DNA from: Aquibacillus saliphilus
GTDB lineage: Bacteria; Bacillota; Bacilli; Bacillales; Amphibacillaceae
Direction: 5' to 3'
Length of the DNA stretch: 64,000 nt
Assembly: GCF_020404745.1 (NCBI RefSeq)
Contig: NZ_JAIZAP010000003.1
Location: 124,001-188,000 of the forward strand
Below the pieces are notes generated by a model. It searched no databases, was not told the origin of the DNA, and was given only the letters and a program-made list of their open reading frames with translations. Shown one piece after another: positions 51,473 to 62,100 of this stretch. Numbering within the stretch: the stretch's first letter is position 1; each line of letters begins with the position of its first letter. A program made the translations under genes and the position numbers.

Positions 51473-52951
51473 TTAGAACCAGTTGATAGATTCAGGTTTA
51501 AGGTTTTGGAATATATGCTTTGTTTCTGTATATTCTTCAATACCTTGTTTTCCGAGTTCTCGCCCAATACCAGATTGCTTAAATCCACCCCAGGGTGCAT
51601 GCGGGAAATAAAGGTTGAATTCATTAATCCAAACAGTACCCATGCGCATCCTTGCTACACAACGTTCAGCTTTTACAATATCGTTTGTCCAAACGCCACC
51701 AGCAAGTCCGTAGATAGAGTCATTAGCAAGCTTTACTGCTTCCTCTTCTGCACGGAATTTCTCAACCGTGATAACAGGACCAAACGCTTCCTCTTGAACA
51801 ATGCTCATGTCTGTTGTACAGTCTGTGAAAATAGTTGGTAGGTAGAAAAATCCATTTTGTAGTTCTGGATCTTCTGGACGGCTACCACCAACTGCTATTT
51901 TAGCACCTTCTTTAATACCCGTTTCTACATACTTTTCTATTTTTGCAAGTTGCTCTGCTGAAATAAGCGGCCCCATTTGTGTATCTTCGTCAAAACCGCT
52001 TCCTAGCTTAAATTTTTTCACTCGCTCAACAAGTGCGTTTACGAACTCATCGTGAATACTTTCTTCCACAATCAGTCTTGTACCAGCAGAACAGATTTGT
52101 CCTGCGTGGAAGAATACCCCATTTAATGCTTGGTCTACAGCTACCTCAAAATCAGCATCAGCAAAGATAATGTTAGGGTTTTTCCCACCGAGTTCAAGTG
52201 CAAGCTTCTTCACATTAACGCTTGCTGCTTGCATGATTTTCTTCCCAGTAACAATTCCACCTGTAAAGGAAATAAGGTCCACATCAATGTTACTAGATAG
52301 CTCTGCACCAACTGTATGACCAGCACCAAGTACTAGGTTAGCAACACCAGCAGGCACTCCTGCCTCTTCCATTAGTTCGAATACTTTGATCGTAGTAAGT
52401 GGTGTGATTTCACTTGGCTTCATTATTAAAGTATTTCCAGTTGCAAGAGCTGGAGCTAGTTTCCAAGACGCTTGAAGTAAAGGATAATTCCACGGTGTTA
52501 TTTGACCACAAACACCAACCGGTTCCCGAACCACCCTACTAATAGAGTTTGGTACTGGTGAGTCAATTAGTTCCCCGCCATCTTTACCCGCAATCTCTGC
52601 ATAATAACGAAATACTCCAGCGATATCATCCATGTCTCCACGGCTTTCTTCTACTGTTTTGCCAGTATCTAATGATTCTAATCTAGAAAGCTCTTCTTTA
52701 TCTCTTTCTATTAATTCGGCAATTTTCCTTACGATAGTCCCACGTTCTGTTGCTGAAGTAGAGGACCATTCTCCATTATCAAATGCTGCTCTTGCTGCTG
52801 CGATTGCTTTTTTTGTATCTGTTTCATCAGCTTCTGGAACAGTAGCAATAATTTCCTGGTTAAATGGATTAATAATATCACGCGTATTACCTAAGTGCGC
52901 ATCTACCCATTTACCATTAATGTATTGTTGTTTTTTTAGACTCAAATCCAT
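51473..52951 (-). CDS. betB: Betaine aldehyde dehydrogenase BetB
   Basis: An NAD(P)-dependent aldehyde dehydrogenase, second step of choline to glycine betaine, a compatible solute for salt stress. Catalytic Cys in FFHAGQICSAGTRLI, Glu in ALELGGKNPNIIF. From the ATG at 52951 (MDLSLKKQQYINGKW) it has 492 residues; a TTG at 52987 without a binding site was rejected. GGAG lies only 3 bases from the ATG. The choline dehydrogenase gene upstream makes a betaine role more likely than a general aldehyde dehydrogenase. Confidence 0.87.
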   Translation of the reverse strand: MDLSLKKQQYINGKWVDAHLGNTRDIINPFNQEIIATVPEADETDTKKAIAAARAAFDNGEWSSTSATERGTIVRKIAELIERDKEELSRLESLDTGKTVEESRGDMDDIAGVFRYYAEIAGKDGGELIDSPVPNSISRVVREPVGVCGQITPWNYPLLQASWKLAPALATGNTLIMKPSEITPLTTIKVFELMEEAGVPAGVANLVLGAGHTVGAELSSNIDVDLISFTGGIVTGKKIMQAASVNVKKLALELGGKNPNIIFADADFEVAVDQALNGVFFHAGQICSAGTRLIVEESIHDEFVNALVERVKKFKLGSGFDEDTQMGPLISAEQLAKIEKYVETGIKEGAKIAVGGSRPEDPELQNGFFYLPTIFTDCTTDMSIVQEEAFGPVITVEKFRAEEEAVKLANDSIYGLAGGVWTNDIVKAERCVARMRMGTVWINEFNLYFPHAPWGGFKQSGIGRELGKQGIEEYTETKHIFQNLKPESINWF

Positions 52952-53088
52952 CAACTCCAATTTTTCGAATAAATTAAGTTCGTTCAAAATTTATTTAATA
53001 TTCTTAACATGTTAACATCTATGTTTAAGGCTGTCAAAGATACATGCCAACCCAAAAATTTAGAATGGCTTGGGCTATTTTATAGTCA

Positions 53089-53163
53089 AAAAAGAGAAGA
53101 CACTCTTTCATAACATGTAAGCTTTGACTAGCAAATACATGTTGAAAGAGTTCTTCTTTTTAA
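53089..53163 (-). terminator. Terminator between betA and betB
   Basis: On the minus strand AGAACTCTTTCAACATGT and ACATGTTATGAAAGAGTGTCT form a long stem with a 20-base loop, followed by TTTTTT. It follows the betA stop codon, so betB may be transcribed mostly from its own promoter within 52952-53088. Confidence 0.8.
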
Positions 53164-53176
53164 AGAATTATTTGGC

Positions 53177-54862
53177 TTATGATTTTATTGCGCCTGCGTC
53201 GGCTGGATGTACTCCATGACGATAAAAGTCTGCATTAATAGGCTCCATGATTTTACCACCAAGAATGATGTCCGCTGCCTTTTCAGCCAACATCAACACC
53301 GGTGCATGAATATTGCCGTTAGTAACATAAGGCATGGCAGACGCATCAGCCACTCGTACATTGTCTAGCCCATGGACCTTCATAGTAAGCGGATCTACAA
53401 CAGCCATTGGATCTGAAGCTGGACCCATCTTTGCTGTACAACTCGGATGAAGTGCAGTCTCGGCATCTTTCGCCACCCAGTCCAAAATCTCCTCGTCTGT
53501 ACGAACGGAAGGACCAGGTGAGATTTCTCCTGAATTATAGGGTGCCATAGCTGGCTGAGACATTATTTCACGTGAAACCTTTATCGCTTCCACCCACTCG
53601 CGTTTGTCCTGCTCGGTTGAAAGATAGTTGTAGACCATGCTTGGGTACTCTTTAGGATCTTTCGAACGAATCTTTAATGACCCTCTGGCATCAGAGTACA
53701 TAGGTCCAACGTGTACCTGGAATCCGTGCTTAGTATCCGCTTTTTGTCCATCGTACCTTACCGCTACAGGAAGGAAGTGGAACATCAAATTCGGGTAGTC
53801 GACTTCTTCGTTCGAACGAACAAAACCTCCACCTTCAAAATGGTTTGTTGCTGCTGGACCTTTACGTCCGAGCAACCATTGCAAACCGATCCAAGGCATC
53901 CGCGCTTTACTTAAGCTAGGCTGCTCTGAAACAGGTTCTGGACAAGAGTATTGGATATAGGTTTCGAGATGATCCTGAAGGTTTTCGCCTACACCTGGAA
54001 GATCAACTACTGGTTCGATACCAACAGAGCGTAAGTGTTCAGCATCGCCAACACCTGACAGTTGAAGTAGCTGCGGCGTATTGATTGCACCACCAGCGAG
54101 TATAACTTCCCCTGCAGCGACTTGATGAGTCTTCCCGTTTCGTTGATAGGTCACGCCACGTGCTCGGGTACCATTGAAGTCAATACTTGTAACAAAAGCA
54201 CGAGTTTTTACTGTGAGGTTCTGACGCCCCATATTCGGATGAAGATATGCGCGTGAAGCTGAAAATCTTCTACCTTTATATACATGCTTATCAAACGGAC
54301 CAAATCCCTCTTGACGAAAACCATTTACATCAGGTGTTCGCGTGTAGCCAGCCTCGACAGCTGAGTTAAAGAAGGCTTGGAATAAAGGATTAGTTGCTGG
54401 CCCGCGTTCCAATTTGAGAGGACCATCGTGGCCACGAAACTCATCCTCTGGATCCGCAGCTAACGCATTTTCCATCCGTTTGAAATAAGGAAGACAGTGT
54501 GCAAAGTCCCACGTTTCCATACCTGGATCGGCTCCCCAACGTTCATAATCCAATGGATTGCCACGTTGAAAAATCATGCCATTGATTGAGCTCGAACCTC
54601 CGAGTACCTTTCCACGGGCATGCTTGATACGTCGTCCATTCATATATGGTTCAGGATCAGATTCGTATTTCCAGTCGTATAAACTTTTCCCAGCAGGGAA
54701 CGGCAAAGCAGCTGGCATTTGGATTAATAGGTCCCACGCATAATCACTACGTCCTGCCTCTAAAATAAGCACACTGCGTTTCCCATCTGCACTTAGACGG
54801 TCGCCTAGTACAGAACCCGCACTACCGCCACCTATAATTACTATATCATATGTTTCTTTCAT
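53177..54862 (-). CDS. betA: Choline dehydrogenase (GMC oxidoreductase) BetA
   Basis: A 561-residue FAD enzyme that oxidises choline to betaine aldehyde. The FAD site is [19 protein letters not shown], then [15 protein letters not shown], and the catalytic His lies in [15 protein letters not shown] after [16 protein letters not shown] is 8 bases before the ATG. Two sampled 60-base lines have 47-50% GC, clearly above the roughly 35% of a sampled purB line, suggesting transfer. Bacilli of the B. subtilis type use an iron-containing alcohol dehydrogenase (GbsB) instead, so this enzyme type is notable. Related GMC alcohol dehydrogenases cannot be excluded. Confidence 0.85.
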   Translation of the reverse strand: MKETYDIVIIGGGSAGSVLGDRLSADGKRSVLILEAGRSDYAWDLLIQMPAALPFPAGKSLYDWKYESDPEPYMNGRRIKHARGKVLGGSSSINGMIFQRGNPLDYERWGADPGMETWDFAHCLPYFKRMENALAADPEDEFRGHDGPLKLERGPATNPLFQAFFNSAVEAGYTRTPDVNGFRQEGFGPFDKHVYKGRRFSASRAYLHPNMGRQNLTVKTRAFVTSIDFNGTRARGVTYQRNGKTHQVAAGEVILAGGAINTPQLLQLSGVGDAEHLRSVGIEPVVDLPGVGENLQDHLETYIQYSCPEPVSEQPSLSKARMPWIGLQWLLGRKGPAATNHFEGGGFVRSNEEVDYPNLMFHFLPVAVRYDGQKADTKHGFQVHVGPMYSDARGSLKIRSKDPKEYPSMVYNYLSTEQDKREWVEAIKVSREIMSQPAMAPYNSGEISPGPSVRTDEEILDWVAKDAETALHPSCTAKMGPASDPMAVVDPLTMKVHGLDNVRVADASAMPYVTNGNIHAPVLMLAEKAADIILGGKIMEPINADFYRHGVHPADAGAIKS

Positions 54863-55411
54863 CTTAAGTACCTCCTTGAATGTTCAAAACTTATTCAGTG
54901 ATTAAAACTATATTAAAAGCATTCATCAAAAACTCACCTTCAGTGATTGAAATTAGTTAGTAGTTTGATAGTTTTCAATAAAATTTAATGTAATTAAACT
55001 AATTCAATGGCTCAGGTTCGCCCTTTGTTAAATTCGTTAAATTTTTATTTAATATATTTAATATATTTAATATACCATAATGTATTTTTTTTGTAAACCG
55101 GCGTCTATTTTACATAAATTATAAAATAGAATCGAAGAGATAACGTTAATTTTAATAAGCTACTATTTAAGAAACGCGAACAAAACAGTGTACCAAAATG
55201 CGATGGTAAGTAATTTCTTGAAATATGTATCTATGCTTTTTGGGATAAGCCTCGGAGGAGCGCAAACTCTTGTTAGGACTTATTCCTTCCTTTTTTAAAA
55301 ATTAGTAGATTAAAAAGAATTCTATACCTCACACAACATATATTCCTCTTTATTTGAATCTTTTTTTAAAAAATTACGTCTATCTATTGAAAAATAAAAG
55401 GGGGATTACAT
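54863..55411. other. Gene-free region between betA and the DUF6147-like gene
   Basis: About 550 very AT-rich bases. A run of near-identical TTTAATATAT units lies at 55038-55075 and may be part of the betA control region. A terminator-like hairpin lies at 55242-55296. No gene is seen. Confidence 0.45.
55242..55296 (+). terminator. Orphan terminator-like hairpin in the leader of the secreted protein gene
   Basis: GGGATAAGCCT and AGGACTTATTCC pair with one bulged A; the sequence then reads TTCCTTTTTT. No plus-strand gene ends nearby, and the next plus-strand gene starts 116 bases later, so it may be an attenuator. Confidence 0.45.
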
Positions 55412-55921
55412 ATGTATCATTTAATTAAGATTATAGTTGTTTCGGTTACGTTGTTATGGGTATTCTGTTACCAACCGGCTAATATTAGTGCCACGGAAAT
55501 TTCAAAGGAACCAACTCAAGGTGTGCAATCAAAAGATCCTGAAAATGGATATGGGGATATTTCACAAAATAAGATAAATGAGATTAGCATAAAATCTAAT
55601 CAATACATAATGGACGGGGAAAGTTTTATAAGTTCTAATGGAACAACGGTAAGTGTTAGTGGTAATACACGTTCATTTATCGCTGTAGACATTATAGCGG
55701 TTGATGTTTATTTACAAAGGTGGGATAGCAATAAAGGTAGATGGATTGACGTTAAAGCGGTTGGTAATTTTCGCGGATACTATAATGCAGCAATCAGCGG
55801 GGGCAAAGATATTGTAGTTGTACCTGGATACTCTTACCGCACAAGGTCCCATCACTGGATAAATGAGAACCAAACTACAGAGAATGAATATAGTTATTCC
55901 ACTTATATTTATGTTAAATAA
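55412..55921 (+). CDS. Secreted protein, DUF6147-like
   Basis: A 169-residue protein with a signal peptide (MYHLIKIIVVSVTLLWVFC..., cleavage likely after ISATE). The mature part has MDGESFISSNGTTVSVSGNT, VYLQRWDSNKGRWIDV, then a Tyr-rich end (GYSYRTRSHHWINE...), the pattern of small exported DUF6147 proteins of bacilli as I remember them. They look like a single beta domain; function unknown. GGGGG precedes the ATG by 7 bases, and a strong terminator follows. Confidence 0.7.
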   Translation: MYHLIKIIVVSVTLLWVFCYQPANISATEISKEPTQGVQSKDPENGYGDISQNKINEISIKSNQYIMDGESFISSNGTTVSVSGNTRSFIAVDIIAVDVYLQRWDSNKGRWIDVKAVGNFRGYYNAAISGGKDIVVVPGYSYRTRSHHWINENQTTENEYSYSTYIYVK

Positions 55922-55989
55922 ATGAAAGTATTAAAGGCTGTTAATATAGAGTAAATCATTTATCGTAGACATTAGATTATCAAAAAACA

Positions 55990-56031
55990 GCTAAAGATAG
56001 AGTATCAGAAATCGATACTCTATCTTTTTTT
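55990..56031 (+). terminator. Terminator after the secreted protein gene
   Basis: AAAGATAGAGTATC and GATACTCTATCTTT form a perfect stem around AGAAATC, followed by TTTTTTTCTT. Confidence 0.9.
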
Positions 56032-56157
56032 CTTATATTTGTTATATACCAATGCTTACCATGCATTACCTTTTATAAATAGGGACCTTTTGGAGGTTAA
56101 TCTGTTTTTTATTTTCGCGATAAAATAAAGGCTATTTAAAAACTTAAAAGAGCACCC

Positions 56158-56943
56158 TCACAATGATTTAGCAACATTTATTATTTCTTCTTTTGATAGT
56201 TGTCCACTAATCGAAAAATAATATGACTGGTCCAGCCAAATCAAACGCGTGGTTCCGTTTTTGTAATTTAAAAAACTAGCTTCCTTACCATTTAATGAAA
56301 TTTGTTCGACCTGCGTATCGTCTGAATCAGCAGTAACCCCTGAACCGAATGAACCCTCCTCAAATTTCTCATTTATAATAAATTCTCGTTCGTTTCCAGA
56401 ATAGTTAAGAACAATTTCATTGCTTCCTTCACTGTTTTTCTTTTTAAGTATTGTGACATCTTTTAAGGAAAAAGGTGATGGGATATCTTTTGGTATTCTT
56501 ACCGGGAACGTTGCAATTGTCTTCGCATCTTCTAGTGACACTTGTTCTGAATCGAATGTTGAATTTTCAACAATAATAAAATCTTCTGATGAAGGAGTAT
56601 CCTGTTGATCTTCCTGGTTTACATCTGAGGAGAAAAATAAATTCACCACTTTACCCTGAGCCTTTTGAAATATATCTGTTACTTTGCTAAAAGCAGACCC
56701 ATTGCCAGGAGATAATAAGAGCAAGGAGCTAATAATTAAGAGAACGCAAGCTATCCCGATCCATTTACTGTATGAATGAAAATTTATATTACGTTTTTGT
56801 GGTTGTTGATTTCTGACATTACTAAATCTACTCCATGCTTCATCAACGGAGAGTGGGGGTGTTGGAGTATTTTTCAGCTCGTCACGAACAATTTCTCTAT
56901 AAATCTCATCTTCGCTTTTATACTCTAAGTTTGATCGTTTCAT
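56158..56943 (-). CDS. Membrane anti-sigma factor-like protein (DUF4367-type C-terminus)
   Basis: A 261-residue single-pass protein. The N-terminal 60 residues are cytoplasmic and would contact the sigma factor (DEIYREIVRDELKNTPTPPL), residues 62-82 form the membrane helix (WIGIACVLLIISSLLLLSPG), and the extracytoplasmic part resembles DUF4367 (PVRIPKDIPSPFSLKDVTIL ... EQISLNGKEASFLNY). It overlaps the sigma gene by 4 bases (ATGA), the usual layout of an ECF sigma/anti-sigma pair. The signal sensed is unknown. Confidence 0.82.
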   Translation of the reverse strand: MKRSNLEYKSEDEIYREIVRDELKNTPTPPLSVDEAWSRFSNVRNQQPQKRNINFHSYSKWIGIACVLLIISSLLLLSPGNGSAFSKVTDIFQKAQGKVVNLFFSSDVNQEDQQDTPSSEDFIIVENSTFDSEQVSLEDAKTIATFPVRIPKDIPSPFSLKDVTILKKKNSEGSNEIVLNYSGNEREFIINEKFEEGSFGSGVTADSDDTQVEQISLNGKEASFLNYKNGTTRLIWLDQSYYFSISGQLSKEEIINVAKSL

Positions 56944-57515
56944 AAGATATCACCATCCTTAAACGCCTTGCTGTCTAGTAATATCTCTCTTAATTTTGAC
57001 TTACCGCGATGAAGGCGAGATTTGGTAGCACTAATTGTTAAATTTAGAGTTTCCGCAATTTGTTTATCAGAAAAATCATATTCATATTTTAAGAGAAGAG
57101 CTTCTCTATATTTTGGTTTTAATTTTACAATACTATTATGTAACAACCTCTTAAGTTCTTTATATTCAATTTCTTCTTCAATTAAATGATAATTACTATT
57201 CTCATTTGCCAAGTTTCTATTTAGGTGTTTATCTTCTATGGGGATAGTATTAACTTTTAATTTTCTTAAAAAGTCTATCGCTGTTCTAGTAGCAATAGTC
57301 CCTAACCACGCTCCTAGTTTATCAACGTCTTTAATTGTATCCATTCTTTGGAATGCTTTTAGGAATGTTTCTTGCACAATATCCTGTGCTATATATTTAT
57401 CTTGGACAATAAAGTAGGCAGAGTTATATACTCTTTTGTAAAACATCTCGAATATTAGTTTTTCATTTTCCACTTTTTCATTGTTTCTCTTCCTTTGACC
57501 TACATGTTCAAACAA
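56940..57515 (-). CDS. ECF-type RNA polymerase sigma factor
   Basis: A group IV sigma factor of about 191 residues. Region 2: NSAYFIVQDKYIAQDIVQET then FLKAFQRM and GAWLGTIATRTAIDFLR; region 4: LKPKYREALLLKYEYDFSDK then IAETLNLTISATKSRLHRGK. AGGAGG precedes two possible TTG starts, at 57521 (3-base spacing) and 57515 (9-base spacing); the second is favoured. The anti-sigma gene overlaps its end. Confidence 0.87.
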   Translation of the reverse strand: MFEHVGQRKRNNEKVENEKLIFEMFYKRVYNSAYFIVQDKYIAQDIVQETFLKAFQRMDTIKDVDKLGAWLGTIATRTAIDFLRKLKVNTIPIEDKHLNRNLANENSNYHLIEEEIEYKELKRLLHNSIVKLKPKYREALLLKYEYDFSDKQIAETLNLTISATKSRLHRGKSKLREILLDSKAFKDGDIL

Positions 57516-57798
57516 AGGCAATAACCTCCTTAGCCTTTTAATTTGCTGTGCTATTATAACTAATTAAGATGTATTACAATACAACTAGCAGTTATATAAA
57601 CATTTTATTAACTTGTTCTATTGACCAACACAATTATACCACTTTTTTCCACTCGTTATATTTTAACTTGTAATACAGTTCATAGTTTGACGAAATTTGT
57701 TTTACTCCAATAAAAAAGACACCCGATTAGGATGCCTATTTCTTTATTTACTCTACTATTGTCGCTTTTGATAATACAAATACTGCCCATTAAAATTT
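57516..57798. promoter_or_regulatory. Sigma operon control region with a dyad, and Ltp-gene terminator
   Basis: On the minus strand TTGTATTGTAATACATC contains a short dyad GTATTGTAATAC around 57571-57583, followed by TATAAT near the gene. The stem at 57711-57745 (GGCATCC / GGGTGTC, then TTTTTTATT on the minus strand) is the terminator of the Ltp-repeat gene. Confidence 0.5.
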
Positions 57799-58500
57799 TT
57801 AATATCCAACTTCATCTGCAGCGTAAGTAGCATCTTCATTGCTAAACCCTTCATACTCTAACTGTTCTATTAAACCACTTCTTGAGAAACTTGTGTAATC
57901 TAAGTAATCTTGAGCCATTAATACTGCTTGCTCTCGCCAATCAACACTTATTTGGTTTACTGCATAAGTAGCGTCCTCCTCATCATAGCCTTCATATTTT
58001 AATTGTTCGATTAGACCACTTTTAGAAAAAGCTGTATAGTCTAAATAGCTTTCAGCTGCACCCACTGCATTTTTTTGTGATAATGTTTCAGCTGGGTCAC
58101 CCGCCTCTTCTTTGACTTTTTCTTCCTCAGCTGCTTTTTTTTCTGTTTCTTCTTCAGCCGCAGCCTCTTCTTCAGCCTCTTTCTGTGCTTGTTCTTCCTC
58201 AGCCTTTTTCCTAGCTTCTTCTTCCTTTTGTTTTTCCTCATCGGCATCTTCTTGTTCAATGTTAGATTCTTCGTCGTCATTAGAATTGGCTTCTGTCTCT
58301 TCTGCTTTTGAACTAGAAGAATCTTCAGCTACTGGTGCTCTATCATCTAGTGATAGCGCAACAATAAAAACAATAAATGCACCTAATGAACTTAAAAACA
58401 TCTTTTTGGCTTTTCCATTTTTTCTAATTAAGCCCACAACTCCCAATACAAGAAGTACAAGAGTTACTAAGAAACTAATAATACCTAAAAACATCCACAT
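57799..58500 (-). CDS. Membrane protein with coiled coil and two Ltp-type repeats
   Basis: A protein of about 233 residues. Two N-terminal hydrophobic segments (LGIISFLVTLVLLVLGVVGL and MFLSSLGAFIVFIVALSL) anchor it; residues 60-135 are a Glu/Ala/Lys-rich coiled coil; the C-terminus has two copies of a 45-residue repeat (AESYLDYTAFSKSGLIEQLK ... and AQDYLDYTSFSRSGLIEQLE ...) separated by VDWREQA. This repeat is the host cell surface-exposed lipoprotein (Ltp) domain, known from the TP-J34 phage superinfection-exclusion protein of streptococci, where it blocks DNA injection. That role here is inference. The ATG at 58500 is 10 bases from GGGAGG; a GTG at 58506 is possible. Confidence 0.8.
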   Translation of the reverse strand: MWMFLGIISFLVTLVLLVLGVVGLIRKNGKAKKMFLSSLGAFIVFIVALSLDDRAPVAEDSSSSKAEETEANSNDDEESNIEQEDADEEKQKEEEARKKAEEEQAQKEAEEEAAAEEETEKKAAEEEKVKEEAGDPAETLSQKNAVGAAESYLDYTAFSKSGLIEQLKYEGYDEEDATYAVNQISVDWREQAVLMAQDYLDYTSFSRSGLIEQLEYEGFSNEDATYAADEVGY

Positions 58501-58621
58501 AAACACATGACCTCCCTTTTATTGCTTATTTCGGTTAAATACCATTAATTTCCTACTAACTAAATTGATAAATTCCGACAACTTTTAAACAATCTTTCTA
58601 AACACTCGACCCTTACCATGT

Positions 58622-58741
58622 TTATAAGTATCGAGATTTATTCATTAGTTCTTCCCAATCAATTTTTTCTTTATTCTTTTGTTTCTTAATCTGTCTAAGT
58701 TCGCTCGTTAGAAGTGCCCATCTTTTCTTTTGCCTTAACAT
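58622..58741 (-). CDS. Possible 39-residue basic small protein
   Basis: Minus-strand frame MLRQKKRWALLTSELRQIKK ... KIDWEELMNKSRYL, then stop. The amino-acid mix looks protein-like (Trp, Leu, Glu/Lys balance), more so than the overlapping 71-residue frame at 58695-58910. There is no clear ribosome binding site, and it may be the tail of a decayed gene. No family is recognised. Confidence 0.3.
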   Translation of the reverse strand: MLRQKKRWALLTSELRQIKKQKNKEKIDWEELMNKSRYL

Positions 58742-58828
58742 ATCTATCTAGTTGTTCGTTTAATTTGTTCAGTAAATTAAGTTTCTTTTGAGCTTGCAGT
58801 AAAACAGTTTTCCGTGCAAATCTCACAA

Positions 58829-58875
58829 AAGCACCCACAAATACTGTTTTATCAGCATTTGTGGGTGCTTTATAG
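58829..58875. terminator. Hairpin terminator downstream of the surface protein gene
   Basis: AAAGCACCCACAAAT and ATTTGTGGGTGCTTT form a perfect 15-bp stem around a loop of about 15 bases. It lies 230 bases after the stop codon of the large surface protein and can act on either strand. Confidence 0.6.
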
Positions 58876-59106
58876 TTTGCATTAATGATGAAATCTGTAC
58901 TTGACGTCATGCATTAGAGATGAAATTTACAAAGCTACTATTCATAGTTCACAGAGTTTTTTTCAACTCCTCTGTCAATTAGATCATTTAAATTGATAGG
59001 CTCATTACAGTGGATTAGTTCAAAAAAGGGTATTGGATATTCCACGTGTAGTAAATCAAACAACTCTCACAATAACTTTTAAATATTTTGCACATGTTAA
59101 GAATAA

Positions 59107-62100
59107 TTAATTTTCTCGTCTACGTCGTTGAAAGTAATACATAGATACTCCAAACCCGAACAGTAACAAGCCCATAATCAAATACTTAAACATATTTAAT
59201 GCAGTAATTGGTAATTGGTTTTCTTCTGTTCCATTCGTGTCTTTTTGTGGTTCTTGGGATATGTCTTGGTCATTCTTATGATCATCAGTTCCACTTGTTG
59301 CATCTTGATCCTCTTCATTATTATTATCCAAATCATTTGGATCTGTAGTTGAATCATCCACAATTTCGACTTCAAATAATGTGAACGTACTAAACTTATC
59401 TACCGAAAATTTATATCCAGTCGGCGTATCATTCTCATAAATGATCGTTCCTTTTTGAACATCAATCGTTCCATCACTATGCTCGATATACACACGCAAG
59501 CGATCTAAATCAAGACCATCATGATAAAATTCTCCTATAGGTAAGATAATATCTGTTTTATACCCAGAATAATTCGTTTCAATTTCTTTTGGTGTACCTA
59601 CTAATTTTGCAGAAGCACTTCCACTTACTTTATTGACCTCTGCTAGTACAGATTGGTCTGCCATCATTCGTTTTGAAACTTCATTTTTATCTCTTTCATC
59701 CCTTAATGGTACGATCCTGAAAAATAACTCCAAACCATTGTCAGCCAATCTCTGAACTTCTGATTGATTAAGAACTATTGTTGCTTGGTCCGTTTTCAAT
59801 TCTAGAATGCCTTTTAATTTATTAAGGGTATCAGCTGTAACTTCTAGTGCTAGTTCATCTGCGATGTTTGCTTGATCATCTGGTAAATAGACCGAGAATG
59901 TGCCTGTAGTAACATCAGGAACCATTTCATTATTCACAATAATTTTGTCAATTTTGTTCACAAGTTGGTTATCGTTTGTGAATAGATTAATTCGCTCAAT
60001 CGATGGAGTAGGCAACGTATTGTTATTCACTCCCACACTCGCATTCCGTTTGGTCGTTTCACTCATTTTTTTCGAAATGTTTTCTTGTTTGACAATCACC
60101 AGAAATGTTTTTTCTAGCTTTTGATTACCCTTTGAAATCGTCGCTGTTAAGATTACTGATTTATCAGATCCATGGCGAGTTGTGGTAGCTTTGTAGCCAT
60201 CTAATGAAATAACCTTAGACTGGCTTGATGACCATGTTATCTTTGTATCATAAGGTCCTTCAGATAACATAAGGAATTTCAATGTAACACTTTCCCACGT
60301 GTCATCTTGACTGAATGTAAAAGCAGTATCTCTTGTTAAGAAACGGGCAACGTCCTTCAATTGATCAGAAATCAATTGATCTGTTGCTAGCTCTAAATTT
60401 TCTCTATCTTTTTTTAATTCATCAATACGGTACAATATTTTGTCTAAATCTAGTTCAACTGGCTTCTTTTTTAACTCTTCTTCCAATTTGTTTAGTTCGT
60501 TATTGACATCTTTGTAAGCATCATCACTTTCAGAACCACCAGCATCTGTATAAACCTTTTTCGTTTTATTAGTTAGTTTCTTTTCTATCTCAGCTTTATC
60601 TAGGGCATCTTTTACAGTTTTTAATAGAAGGTCATCGTAAGCTGATTTCAATTCCTTAAGTGCTGAATCAACTTCACTTTGTGTTGAATTTGGATTATTA
60701 ATCACACCCTCTGCATTCGAATACTTAATTGAATACTCTTTCCATGTACCCTCGGTGTAGAAATTTGCCTTTAATTTTTTGCTATCAATCATATCTTTTA
60801 ATTTGATTAAATCTTCCTTATCCACTACGGTAAAAGAATGATGCTTGATGACATCTTCACGATCTGCTTCAGATGCCGTCACAACCACTTCATATTCACC
60901 CGGCGCAAGTTTTTCCTCTACTTGATATATCCAAGTGCCATCGGAACCGATGGTTAACTCGTCTTGATCTACAACCCTATCTTCACCATTCGGTCCTATA
61001 ATAGTAAGTGATGCACTGTCAGCACTTTTATCGGCAGTACCTACTATAGATGGTGTAGTATCATCAGTAATTGCATTTGGATTGGATATTTGCAATGCAA
61101 GGCCAAAATCATCGCTTGCTACAAATTCAAAATCCTCTACGGCCGTTCCATTTTCTTCATCACCACTTAGATTGGAGTTTCCGTCTAATTCTCTATAGTC
61201 TACTTTCACTTCAATTTCACTTAATAACTCTTCACCTTCGGGTAAGGTAAGTTTTAGCTCCTGAGTCTTCCCATCTAAATCTTCACTAATTCTCTCCACC
61301 GCTACAATGTCCATTTCTTTGCCGTCCACCGAAAGAATGAATCCCGAGGTTAGATCTCTTTCCTCATCAGTAAACATAACGTCTTTATCAAACACTACAT
61401 AGATGTTATTGTGTCCATGATAGTAAGATGCACGTTCTACAACTGGTGCATGTTTTTCAAGCGAATTCCTAGTGACCTCAAGATTAGTTATCGCTTGGTC
61501 AACGTCATCTTGAAAAGCAGTTGGATCATTTATTACACTTTCCGCATGCTGGACTGCCTCTTCAAAATCATCCCAACCTAACCGATAATCTTCCTCTACA
61601 AATCCATCTACAGCATCATATTCTGCTTGAATATTTTCTTTATTAACAATAAAAAACGTTTCTGATTTTGTAACTGTTCTTGGTCCACCATCATCGTTAG
61701 TTGCGGTGACCTCAACAGTATAACCACCATAAGCAAAATCATTTGGGACTGTATATGTCCATTTACCTGATTCTAAATCAGCTTCAACATTTTCAAATCC
61801 CGCAACAACCTCATGATCCTGATATTTAATAGTTAATCTCACACTGTCTGCATTAGTGTGAACAGAACCATTAAATCTTGGTGTTCTATCATCAGTATTT
61901 CCAATAGTATTAACTATCTGTAACCCAGCACCAAATTCGTCTGTAGCAATAATACTAAACGCCTCATCTGCCGAACCGTTTTGTTCATCACCGTAAAGAC
62001 TACCGGTTGTTTCATCATAATTAACTTGGACTTTTTTAGCGTCACTATCTAGCTCATGATCTACTGTTAATGTAACTAAATTCCCATTCATAACAGCATC

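Noticed and set aside
58041-58510. Open frames of Lys/Arg- or Ser/Ala-rich sequence across the Ltp-repeat gene
   Set aside because: They are other-frame readings of the Glu/Ala/Lys coiled-coil segment.
58695-58910. 71-residue minus-strand open frame
   Set aside because: It runs through a perfect terminator stem (58829-58875), has no good ribosome binding site and no recognisable family.
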